NCBI GenBank assembly: GCA_032719365.1
Contig: CM064863.1
Location: 16,439,137 to 16,503,136, forward strand
Origin: Prinsepia uniflora
Taxonomy: Eukaryota > Streptophyta > Magnoliopsida > Rosales > Rosaceae
Length of the DNA: 64,000 nt
Reading direction: 5' to 3'
The position numbers and the translations under genes are program-made. Position 1 is the stretch's first letter; each line of letters starts with the position of its first letter. Below are positions 46,765-58,500 of the stretch, piece after piece. The notes under the pieces are model-generated. The model was not told the DNA's origin. It saw only the letters and a program-made list of their open reading frames with translations, and did not search any database.

Positions 46765-47879
46765 CTACAACTTGTTGAGATCACTTTCCTTGACAAAGAG
46801 TCATGAAACCCAGAAGGCACTCGCCGCGGCAGCCTCAGCGCCGCCACAATATCTAGCTGAGGAGACTTGGCATCCATCACCAAGAACCTTGATTCCCCAG
46901 CCTTTTCATCATGAACAAACGACACCAAATACCCATCGTCCTCTTCAGCAGCCGGATTCTCCGGCTCTTTCGCCACAAAAAAAGGGTTCGCTACCGTAGC
47001 ACCCATGCCCAAACATCCGGCTAGCAACAATGCACTCCATGTGTTCGACATTGGACACATCCAGCTTGACGACTCCTGATATGTTAGGCAATGGATCAAC
47101 AACAGCTCCATAGATGTACTTGTTCTTCCTCGCCACGTACTCCGGATTAATTACAGAAAACTCTATATTCGTACTTGAAATCGCTTGCCTTGTCACAATC
47201 CCTGTCTCGAGATCAATCTTAATTTTCTCGAACGAAGGTTGAACTAACTCCATCTTCTCTATTATGTGCTCTGCTGACAAAATATTCGGAGCCAACACAA
47301 CAATAACATGATCATCCTCGTCATCGTCCCAAGCATTTGTGACATGCATGATGTTCAAACCCGGCGCATCAAACCACCTCATCTCCGACTCGTCTTCGGA
47401 GTATCACGGGATGACTCCGATTCTGGAGGCTTTAGAAGGGTTGAGAAAAACAGGGCAAGAGGCTCCTTTGGTGACGACGTCAATGGGGTTGACGCAGAGT
47501 TGAATATCGGCGAAAATTGCGTATTTTTTGGTGATTGCGAAGTCGTGGAGCAAGGATGGAGTGGACATAGAGGATATGGGGAGGTCTGGTTGCTTTGTGC
47601 CGTTTGAATCGAATCGGAAGTAGGTTAGGAATGGAGGCAAGATGGGGCTATAGCGGAAAGCAAATGCCTCTCCTGTTTCAGGGTCTATTTTTGGGTGAGA
47701 TGTCATGCTGATGCGGAGCTTGCCACTGAAATCATGTCGTCCCAGAGTGTGGATATCTCCATTGGAGGTCAAACGTAGGGAATAAGGAACATCGGGCTCG
47801 CCAAGTGCGTAAAGAAGGTCGCCAAAGAAAGCCAAACTCGTGTTTGCTGCACCAATGCCATTTAAGGGATTGTATCCAC
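46765..47879 (-). pseudogene. CCD4: CCD4 exon 2, carrying the nonsense and frameshift lesions
   Basis: Starts after TTACAG (acceptor) with GGYNPLNGIG and ends at TAG (46765-46767) once both indels are allowed for, giving the usual SDLNKL-type C-terminus. 158 codons precede the TGA at 47404-47406. The codon is CGA (Arg) in related proteins (GVIPRY...), so a single C-to-T change explains it. Downstream codons remain well conserved, which suggests the loss is fairly recent. Confidence 0.93.
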
Positions 47880-50609
47880 CTGTAAATGAGCAAGTCAAAG
47901 TATATAATATTAACCTTAAAAGAAAATACTTTTTACTCAAGATGTCTTTTAAGTTTTAATGTTAATTTTATAGTGAATTTTGAATTCAATTTGTAACTAA
48001 TTATACTCTAAAATTCCTTTTGTGTTTCAAAATATTCCAATTTCGTCAAGTATGCTAACTTGCCATCAAATATATAACGGACCAACGATTCAATTTTGTA
48101 ACTAATTATCCTCTAAAACTCCCTTCAGCCATGTGGATGATGTGGTGGAGGCTGACACCAGCGCCACTGCAAAAGGCCGAACTTGTGAGTGGTATCTGCG
48201 AGGACTTTTGAAAGGTGACTTGTCCAAAGTGACAATTTTACTCTTAATTATATTTGATAACTGCCTCACTCCGTCACTCGACGAATAGGACGTATAAGAA
48301 TCGGGAATTGACACCCTCCGAATGAGCCAATACTGGATCATCAGGTAAACCATAACAAACAAATGGTAGTTGTGTGGATGATCGGAGCGGGTCTCTTTAT
48401 CTGTAGGTTAGCGATCTGTATCAATTGGTTAAATTGGCTTATTTTGAGACGAAAAGTGAGTTTCCTAGAGTATTTTGTTATAAAATCGAATTCGAAGTCC
48501 CCTACGAGACTAATGTTAGAGTTTATAGGGTATTTTGAGTAAACAGCCTAAAACAAATAAGTACATATGAGCTTTTAATAATAAAAGTTTGAATAAATGT
48601 GATATTAAAGTGAATATACATGATATTAATACGAATATTAACTCTTAATAAAAATTTACTGAAAGTTGGCTTAATTAGAGTTTATAAGAGATAGTGGATA
48701 TGTCAAGTGAGATAATTGGTCTCAAATTCGAATCCCGATGACATATTGTATAAAAATCTTCCAAAATTCCCCCTCCCATATAATTAATTGAAAAAAAAAA
48801 ATAAGAGATAGTGGATATTATAACTAGTTTAGTTGTAATTTTGGCAGGGCATAAAGTGGATATTAATAGTATTTTTTTTACACGTTATATAGAGGGTCTC
48901 AGCCTCTCAGGTTTAACTTATGACATAATTTGAGTTTTGTCTTAGAATTGCGTATTCAACTTGAAGTTTAACCTCAACTCAAGACTAATTAAATATTTTA
49001 TTTGGAATTTTGATGTAAACTAAGGGAGAGTAGCAAGTAACCGAACTTAACACAAAAACGTTTTTTTTTCTTTAGAAAATACGAAATTTCATTGATAGTA
49101 AAAATATACAAAACAAAAATAAATTATATTGCAATAACTTGACGATAAATATGAGTAAATACCTCCATAATTGCCCAAATAACTCATCTTTGCAATCTCA
49201 CAAAAGAGATAACATGACACAACCAACTAGATATAAGGGTCATTTGATTTATTTGCACAAAACGGACTAAAATGAAAAAAAAAATTAAGTAAAGCTACAA
49301 AAGGCACAAGATTCGAACCAAAGACATGCTACATAACTTATGTAGAATAATATCATTAGGCTATAGCACCATACAGAGTGACCAAATAGAGTGATCTTAG
49401 GTGGCATTTGTTACACCGTATTAGACTAACTATTTTAATCAGATAAACAAACTTTTTCACCATAAAGTGACTATTTCGTCATGTGTTTGTTACTTTACCG
49501 GATTAAAATGCCGGATATATTATATGAGTTGAATTATATTATACTGGTTGATCATATATTATAATGTGACTAGCTCGAGTTCACAATTTCTTTTTTACAT
49601 AAAATCATTTGTTTTATTATAAAAGGGGAATTAAAAAAAAATTAAGTCTAAGCACACATTTTATTTAATTTATACAACATCTCACATGTTCATCCTGATC
49701 AATATTTGGCAAATATGTATCTATATTAAACATAAAAATTGCATATGAAAACGAAGAAGCTTCTTACTGGTTTGACACGTCATATTGTACTAATTATTTT
49801 AATCGGATGGACTAATATGCCTATCGTGTAGACTGATCGTATAATTATGCGTTTTAGGCTTTATACGATAAAGGTTCGAATTATATTATGCTAGTTGATC
49901 ATAAATATTAATTATACATATTATTAACTATTTATATATTTTTTTATTTTTAAAACTAATTATTGATATTAAATTATTACTGTTTTTTAATTATTTTTAT
50001 TATTCTTACTATTTATTGTTGTTGTTGTTGTTATTATTATTATTAGTACTATTACTGTTATAATTACTACTTTTCAAGATTACTAGTCATCTGATAATTT
50101 AATATGGATAATTTCGAAAATATTAATTTAGCAAGTATAAATTGTATAAAAATACTAAATTGTATTAACATATTATAGCTAATTAATAGTAATACGAGCG
50201 TTATTAAATATTAATTATGTAATATATTATTTTATTTGATTCCTTATGCGACATGCCGTAGCGTCGAGAATGAAGCGTGAGTCCTAAATTTCATATTCGT
50301 AGGTGGACAGAAAAAAGGAAGGGCGTGAGTACTTCATTTTGTTTATTAATTTTTTTAGCTTATCTTATTATTTTTAACTTAGCTTATCTTATTATTTTTC
50401 TAGCTGAAGTGAATGTGAACTCATAATAAAAATTTGATTATAATAGGTCATATAAGCCTTTAATAATTTTTTTTTACTGGATATAAGCCGTTAATAAATT
50501 AACGGATATTGTAAATGAGGATATTTAGATGATAATACATGTTTTGATAAATTTAATTATGTAATTAAAATATTTTATAATTTGATAGGAAATGAAATAT
50601 ATATCGTGC
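47880..50609 (-). other. CCD4 intron (2.73 kb, GC-AG)
   Basis: A single AT-rich intron between the phase-1 splice sites. It has no recognised coding content. Parts look like inserted repeats (for example, a GTGGCATTTGTTACACC segment near 49402), but I could not define ends or duplications. Confidence 0.75.
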
Positions 50610-51255
50610 CTGTAATGACTCGGGCAAGGAAAACAGCCCCACGCGTGGCTAAGGCAGTGAGTCCGTTGAACGAAGAGAAAATGCTCGGAACCAGACGTCG
50701 CCCAGCATCACGCTCCACCCTGTGTTTATACGTCTCCACATAGCGGGTGCACAGCACCGCATGGCCTCTGGAGATCCTAACGGAGTGAATCATGCCGTCT
50801 CCGTCGAACAAGTGGTACGGCCCACTAGGAACAAACTGCGGATTCGGGCCATTACGAATGTAGGCCCCGTCGAGGCACGGCGGCAGGGAGCCTTGTATGA
50901 TTTCGCACTCAGTCGGCGGAAGCTCGTCCACGACAGGAGCGAAGTTGTGGGAGAGCACGTGCCTGGGGTCCACTGACGCCCGCCGGGGAGGGTCGATGAA
51001 TTTGTCGATGAAGTCGTCGACAGCATTGAAGACGGCTGCAAGTAGCACAGAAGCTGTTTGGTTTTTTGCCGCTGCGAAAGTTGATGGATTGATCTGAGTT
51101 TGTGCCGTTTTCTTGGTGGTTGGTTTTGGTCTGAGTCTGAGACAGGAAATAATGCTCAGCTTGGGGATTGATATGGCTTTAGCGGGAGAGGGAATGACTA
51201 AATTGTTTTGAGTGGGAAATGTGGACAGGAGAGAGGAAGAGAAGGCAGCATCCAT
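50610..51255 (-). pseudogene. CCD4: CCD4 exon 1
   Basis: Encodes 215 codons plus one base, intact, from ATG (51253-51255) to ...ARVITG. The Ser/Thr/Lys-rich first 60 residues fit a transit peptide, and the family body begins near FIDPPRRASVDPRHVL. The intron starts at 50609 with GC rather than GT. The join to exon 2 (G + GT) keeps the conserved TG-(G/Q)-YNP-NGIG reading, so the phase is right. Confidence 0.93.
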
Positions 51256-51358
51256 TTTTCTTTTTCCTATGAGAAACCAGTAGAGAGAGCTAGAGAGAAA
51301 GAAGAAGATAAGTGCTTGCTTGGTGTGCAGTGTGAATGATGAGGAGCAAATAAATGTG
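51256..51358 (-). promoter_or_regulatory. CCD4 5' leader and proximal promoter remnant
   Basis: On the minus strand a pyrimidine-rich leader (TCTTCTTTCTCTCTAGC-type) precedes the ATG. A weak TATA-like ATTTATTTG lies at 51347-51355, about 95 bp upstream. The CACTA-like element begins immediately beyond it, with its GTG duplication at 51356-51358. The original upstream promoter would now lie past 61621, more than 10 kb away. Confidence 0.5.
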
Positions 51359-52061
51359 CACTACGCCATATATATATATATATTATATATATGAGAATAA
51401 ACATCACTATAAAGATATTGAATAACTAGTAATTTGATGTTATTATTACTATAAGTATCAGTTTGATATTTATTGAAATTTAAAGTATAAAACAACTTCA
51501 GTGCAAATTTAGAATGATATCTTTATGTCCATTTAACATCAGCTAATTATATAAATCGATGTCTATATAGATTTTTTTCCTTCTTTTAGTTTACCATCGG
51601 TTGTTAAAAATTTAATTGACCCAAATCTTTACTAAAAAGTTAATATATCCAAAAAAAAAAAAAATCTGCTTTTAAATTTAGTTTTTCCTCTTCTTGATTA
51701 TAATTCATTCCCACAAATTGAATTCTAGATTTAATTTCCCCCCTCTCATTTTAAATGCTAAATAAAAACTCTCTTTTGAAATTAATTACATGAAATCTAT
51801 TTAAAAAAAAACCTTAATGAAAACCTAAAATAACATTACCTCGCCCCCAATTCTAATTATTCCATCCCTTCACTAAAACAAAATACTCTTCCCTCCCAAT
51901 TGTCTGGTCTCTCTCGTTCCATCTAGCAACAAATTATTCTATTTTTATATGCTAAAAGGACTGCAGCATTGGTACTGTTCAGAAACACTAGATTCCCAAA
52001 TTTGCCCTTGGTTTTTGTTCTTTCCGAAAAGATCCTTGCACTGCCTCAGTGTTTCTAGCGT

Positions 52062-54965
52062 TGACAGGACCGCCCCCGAAGGGACATTGATAACCGTGCT
52101 CGGTTCTGCTCCCGTCTGGCAAGTCGACTGAAATTCCCAAAATACCCTCCGTACTTGCCAAACAAGGGATAGCCACACACGTACTCACTCATGCCTCTGC
52201 CTCTCTATCAGCCTCGACCAACGCGCCAAGACCTGGAGGGTCAATAAAAACACAAAAGGTGTGAGTGGACAAAAATGAATCAGTTATAAAACAGTTACAG
52301 AAAGACATTTCTACCCTCCACGTAAAACTAATGCATGCATTCGAAAATCATTTCGCAATCCGTTTCATTTCCAATATAAGAAAACCGTGTATGAAAATCA
52401 AATCATTTTCCTTTTCTTAACCTTCGGGTCTTGGCCCGCAATCATAAACACAAGGCCTCAGCCCAAAACCATGAATCAAATCCAAGTACACAACGAGTCT
52501 TTAAACTCAGAATATAATCAATAGGCCTCGGGGGGTATCACAATAACCGAGTCTTTAAACTCAATCCGGGTCTTTAAACCCAATCCGGGCCCGCCCCCGT
52601 CATCAATTAACCGAATCTTTAAACTCAAAACATGATCCAGCAATAGCACCGGGTCTTTAAACCCAAAACCATTTGTATATCACAACAATCCAGGATCCAT
52701 CGTGATCCAAATTCCAAAACCAATCCGAAATCACATTTTGTCATAATAGGACTTATGTCCGAATTTCACATTCAAATCCCCAATCATATCCGTCGTCCAT
52801 TCCAGAATTTGAATTCGCAATAATGATTTCGTAAGCCGGCAACCGGAACCACTATTCCGAACCCAATCCAGAAATCTACTTCCACGTTTCCGAAATCCGA
52901 ATCTCGTTCATCAAAATTACTTTTTGCCCTGGGCCACAAGCCCGAAATCAACTTTTCCAAAATCCGTTTAAATCTTTGAAATCAAATCATATTTCAAATC
53001 CCAGAGTCAAAGCATCAAAACCATGATCAAATCACAAAATACTCGAAATCTCGTAAAACGCACAAATCTGTAATAATCTCGAAATACGTGTCAAAACCAT
53101 AAGTCATATTCATAATCATAATCAAAACATCCTTAAAACACGATACACAAAAATCATGTAAAATCGTTCGTCAAACCATCATCAAAGCATAAGAGAAACC
53201 ATAGTCTCGAAATACGTACAATTACGTATTGCATATCAAAATACGTATAAATACGAAAATCGTAATCATCACAAGTCATAATCATAATCATAGAAACCAT
53301 AGAAACATTTATGCATGCATTAAATTTTAGAAAGCAAAGTCCACTCTTACACCGTCCATAACGCCCGTTTTCGCACTGCACGCGTTTCCGTAATTTCTGA
53401 CATTTTCCAGGAATCTCGAATCATGTCCAAAATCATTCTTTAGTGTCACTAAGGACTCAAATAATAGCATACTAGTTTCCCATAATTTTCTGGGAATTAA
53501 ATGTTAATTAAAAACGTAACATAAACCTTCGGACCCTCGAAACAACATCGAAACGGTGTTCGGCTAATTCGAAACCAACTCTAAAATGTTCGTTACATTG
53601 TATAGGACAAAAGTCGTGTTGAACTCACCTCGAGAATCAGGCCCACGCGCCCTCACGCGCCACCGTGAGTGGCTGCGCATGAAAGCCACGAGCCTGCTAC
53701 AGTAAAGTGCACAATCGTCGTCCTCACCCGAATGACTGGTAAACGGATCCGGTTGCCCGCGACTTGACCCGGCTAGTATTCCATCAATTTGACATCATTT
53801 TGAATAATTGAACACTCCATTAGCTTTGCAGCCAATTGAATTAGGGATCTGTAACATCCATTGCAGTCGTCATTACCTCAAACCATCTCGACTTAATCCA
53901 AGTTTCAAAAACGAGTTCCTCGTCTGAGTTCATCAAATAACCATGGAATTCTTCAATTAATTAGTCGTACAGCATCTTAGTCTGATGTTAAGGATGATTT
54001 AGAATTTAATTTCACAAAAACTTACCTCCAATTACACGAACACAACCCGCAATTTTCCGGCCATCCACCACGTCCGTCCATGGCTCCAGGAGTTTCGAAG
54101 CTTGCATCCCTTGATTTTGATCGACTAATCAAGGTTCCAGAAGACTTATTCGAACCTGAATTTGGCTTGGGCTGGTCTACAATTCAAATCCGAATTCGAA
54201 TTTGTCCAAAAACGAGTTTCGGGTTCCAGTGTATATTCTTCACTCACTTCCCCCGTTTTTTCTCTCCAAAACGTCTCTCTGTTTCTCTCATTCCTTCCCA
54301 GTAAGTCATTTCAACCCCAACATTCCCTATCACCCGTGCCAAGCCACTCACTACAAAACTGAAACCCATGCTTTGTTTTTCCATTTCCAACCGCACCAAA
54401 CATTAGAGAAATCAACCCGTGTTCTGCCTTCAGCACACCCATGTTTCCCACTCAATGCATAAAGAATGCAGTAGCACTCAGCCCAACCAGCAATTCCATA
54501 AACAATTGCAACGCGTGCTCTGCTCTAAAGGACCTATTCACGGCAGTTTCAGTTTGTCTCTTTGGTAATTACCATTTTGCCCCTCCTTCACAAAATTACT
54601 AAAATGCCCTTCACGCTTCTAGATCCGTAACTCGGTCATTCGAACTCCGATTGATGCGTGCCGCCTGTCTACGGATTCAGCGTCTCGAGACCTACCCAAC
54701 GGTCCTCGGCTTACATGCAAATTCCATGTCGTACGAAAATGCCCTTGAATTTCCGAACGTCATAACTTTTTTCTTGATTGTCGGAATCGGACGTGCCACC
54801 TATCTATGAACTCGTGACGTCCCGAACTACGTCACAGTCATTGGTGAAAGTCCGTTTGACCACTCGAGTGAAAATTTAACCGTTCGCCCATTATCTAGGG
54901 GCAAAATCGTCATTTTCTTAAATTTTTTTCCAAATTTTCCTTCTCCAAAGGTCCGGGTCGTTACA
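52062..54965 (-). mobile_element. Element O: solo LTR in the CACTA-like element
   Basis: The sense sequence runs from 54965 (TGTAACGACCCGGACC) to 52062 (GGTCCTGTCA). Flanks AGCGT (52057-52061) and AGCAT (54966-54970) differ by one base. Length is 2,904 bp. Closest to J: GTGTGAGTGGAC 52259-52270, five GTCTTTAAAC motifs 52495-52668, degenerate inverted partner 53339-53352, GC-rich hairpin 53653-53682. Of the paired TGACG motifs, the second is changed to GGACG. Confidence 0.9.
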
Positions 54966-55584
54966 AGCATCTTCTCTTTCTTTTTCGACATCACCCATTT
55001 CTCACCTGAATTTTGTCTTGCCATCAAAATTCTCTGTTTTTTCTTCTTCGTGACTTCGTTATTTTTCTTCTCCTTCTTTGATGCCACAAAAAAGTGTCGA
55101 TCCTAGCTGCGATCTCAAGGTTCTTCTTCTTCGTCTCCTTCTTCTTCTCCAAATTTCCTTCAACCCCCTATCTCAACCTTTTTCTCATCTCAAAGCTTTT
55201 ACTGGCAAATATCTGAAAATGGTTATTAGGATTTGATTTCTTTTTTGTGGATGATGATTGATGTTTGAATTTAATAATGAATGCAAACCATGACTGAAGA
55301 AGGTTGTTTGCCAGGCGGTCCGACTTAGGTTGGTTCAAACTGTATTATGTCTCCTCCATTTATGTTATCCTTCACTTTTTCTTTAGGCTCCCTTCGGATT
55401 TCAAGAAATCGCAGAAGTTTTTTTTCTTTGCGGAAATTTTTTCCCTAATTTTCCCTAATTTTGTTTTCAAGGTATATTTCTTTTTGTGGTCAATTGAGTT
55501 CGCCAATATTAATGATTTCTGTTATTGAATTCATTTATGTTTGGGTTAAGTTATTTAAGGCTTGGGTTAAGGTATCACCTTCAT
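54966..55584. other. CACTA-like interior between O and P
   Basis: CT/TTC-rich sequence followed by AT-rich DNA. Short frames only, none recognisable. Confidence 0.5.
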
Positions 55585-58500
55585 TGACAGGACCTATCCC
55601 AATCCCCCCCCCCCCCCCCCCGGAATTAACGCGGGATGACCCTGCTCCCGTCTGACACGAAGTGTCAGACAAGGGATATTTCCGACCTTTGCCCTCCCGG
55701 GCTATCAGAGTACGCCAGGATCCGAAGGAGACATGTGATATCTCGGTCTCTGCTACAGTCCACATCCGATGCCAAATTGAAGGGTATTAAAAACAGAAAT
55801 ACTGTGAGTGGACAAAAATAAAGTGTTTATAAAACATATTTCATAAAAGACCTTTATTGACAAGACCCATCCCGATTATCCCTCGATCACTGTGAAAGAT
55901 CCTGCTTCCGTTGACAATAACTCGAAAGTACAAAAGTAGTTTCATATATATACATATAGAACATACAAACGATAAACATTGTCAGACAACAGATAGTTCA
56001 GTATTCCGAGACCGTTGACCTAGTCAACAGGTTTACAGAGCATAGGAAATATTTACATGTAGGGAACAAAATCCTACGCTGCAAAGTGTCTGAGTACGCA
56101 ACGGTCTGTTTATTTCTCTGCCTCGATATGAGCCTCAGTACCTGTGCACTGGCCTGGAGGGCAAATAAAACATCACAGGTGTGAGTGGACAAAAATCAAG
56201 TTTAGAAATATATTTATCAAAATATAGTCTTACCCTCCAGTTTTCACAAACATGCATGCATATCATAACTCATAAATCAAATAAATAAGATATGAATATA
56301 AATCTCAAACCTCAATAAAAACACAGAATCCAGGTCCAATATAGAGTCACGTTATCTCTGCAATGCGTGCAAATCAATAGGCTCAAGGACCGCTCAAATC
56401 CCGAGCATCCGCCGCTGTGAACATATCACCAGCCGGCAATCCAGGTCGTCATGAACATATCACTGACTGACCTCCATATAATCCAGCACATCTGGTCTTA
56501 GTCGAGCCTCCATTTGGCTGCACGACAACATACCGTGCTACGTGACATCTCCGGGGTAAACACTGCCATCCCTGAGGCGAGCGTTATCTCCAGGGTCTAT
56601 TTCGGGGGGAAACATATTTCACACCGAAAGCCCTTATATATCATCATCACGAAAACCAGTGAAAACATTTGCATGTAATATCAAAACCATTTTTGAATTG
56701 GACTTTAAGCCCAAAAACACTTTTCTCAAATCCACAAACCAATCCACGCAAACCTGCGCAATCACAATCTTATTTATGACATAAATCCATCAAATCCAAC
56801 ACCAGACTCATAATCCAAGTCAAAATCAAGTTCAAACCCCGAGCCTTAGCTCGAAATATCAGTTTCACAATTTTTTCGAAAATCGTGCCCAAAAGCATAT
56901 AAAATAATATAATATTCCCAAAAATCCGAAATTCATCATATCAAAACATTACTTATACCAAATCATTTCCAATCATATTATAAATCATTTAATACATATA
57001 TGCATGCATTTAGGGTAGAAAACAAAAGTCCACTCACACACCGTCCAGATTGTTCCGTTCCGAGCTGTTCGTAATCTTCCGACGTCCTGAAAGTATTCGG
57101 GCTTGTCAAACAAGTAATATAATATTACTAGCTTATCACATAATCCCCTGTACGAATTTTCTAATCGTCCGAATAAAATAATATTATTTTAAACGTAACC
57201 TATACGCTTCGGGTACACAAAACTACTCTTAGTTCATATCCGATTGACCCGAAACTAACGCTAATAGGTCTGTATCATCGAGAGTATCAAAAAGTGTGTT
57301 GAACCCTCCTTCAGATTCCCGGTCACGCGCCCTCACGCGCCGCCGCAAGCGGCTGCGCGTGACAGCCACGCGCCGTGAACAGTGCCTGCTACAGTGCACC
57401 ACTCTCACCCGTTTCTCTGATAAACGGGTCTGCAACCCGCGATCAGACCTGACTCGCTTTCCTTCAATTCCAACTCAATTTCTTCCGTTCTTTCATTCAT
57501 TAATATCAGTTCAATCTAATTTACAGGTCTATAGGTTCAATTTAATCAAATAAGCCCTAGAACGTCTCGACTCAAGATGAACATCCGTCGGGTTTGGATT
57601 CGGGTCCTATCCAAATATCACCTGTTTCCTTCAATTGTTCATACTAGAAGCATCATAGGACTATTATAAACACGAATTCGAGATCAATTTCATGAGTTAT
57701 TACCTCTAAGTCACTGAACTCAAGCTCGATTTTCCGAACTAGTTGCAGCGTCTGTTCGTCACGGTTTCTCCACCAATTTCCTTCCCAATTGATTCAGTTT
57801 GGTTCGTCCTGTTCCCAGAAAGCTTAATCTCACCTCAATTTCACACAAAACTGTCTCAAAAATTAAAATCGAGAATGAAGGTTTTTGGGTGGTTTTTCGG
57901 GCATTCCCATTATAGGTTTATCTGAGTTTTCTTTGTTCCTCTTTCGATTTTTCTCTCCAATTCACACTAATTGATCACTTCATTGCACTGGTTTCCTTTG
58001 TTTTGTTGCTAATCGATCACAAGGAAGGAAGGATGTTCTCTGTGTATCTTAGTTAGTCGAAGACTGCGAGTATAGGAACATAGTTAACAGCTGATTTATT
58101 CCATTAATTATACTAAGTGCCACTAATGATCATTTGTGAGTGACATGTGTCACTCACAACTCTTCCGGAGTCATCCTAAGGGCTGATTCAGCCAATTAGC
58201 CCATTTAAATAAGTCTACTGCAGCCAATTGTCCCATTTAATTACTTTACTGTTCACAATTACCATTTTACCCTTGTGGTCACAAATGACCATTTTGCCCC
58301 TGAACTTCTCAGACCCATAATTTCTCCATACGAGCTCCGTTTTCGACGTGCCACCTGTCTACGGATTCAGCGTTCCGAGACCTACACAACGATACTCGAA
58401 AAATGTGCAAAAAATATTTTAAACAAAAAGTCAACTTTTAGCCATATTCCATCAAGGGTAAAAATGTCAATTTCACATTATTTTAATATTTTACAAGTTT

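Larger units (their letters stand above)
46765..51255 (-). pseudogene. CCD4: Carotenoid cleavage dioxygenase 4 (CCD4) pseudogene
   Basis: CCD4 enzymes are plastid non-haem iron dioxygenases of plastoglobules that cut carotenoids, usually at the 9,10 or 9',10' double bonds, and so reduce yellow colour in petals and fruit. Two exons encode the equivalent of about 586 residues, normal for the family, starting MDAAFSSSLLSTFPTQ with a Ser-rich plastid-targeting region. Conserved blocks include LDGAYIRNGPNPQF, YHLFDGDGMIHSVR, GRHDFSGKL and EMRWFDAPG. All four iron-ligand His positions are still encoded (47695-47697, 47545-47547, 47344-47346, 46803-46805). Lesions: an in-frame TGA at 47404-47406, one extra base in a homopolymer at 46977-46983, one missing base at 46803, and a GC splice donor. 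The stop lies between the second and third His, so any product lacks half of the active site. Confidence 0.95.

Noticed and set aside
47280..47410. A second CCD4-like gene starting at MRWFD (47382)
   Set aside because: The sequence immediately upstream continues the same exon in frame across the TGA; it is one interrupted exon.
46709..51097. Plus-strand frames over CCD4 (for example 47308-47607, 50722-50976)
   Set aside because: They are complementary shadows of the CCD4 exons.
54080..54462. Overlapping plus-strand frames in element O
   Set aside because: They lie inside a solo LTR, overlap in all three frames, and have no counterpart that I could see in the sister elements.
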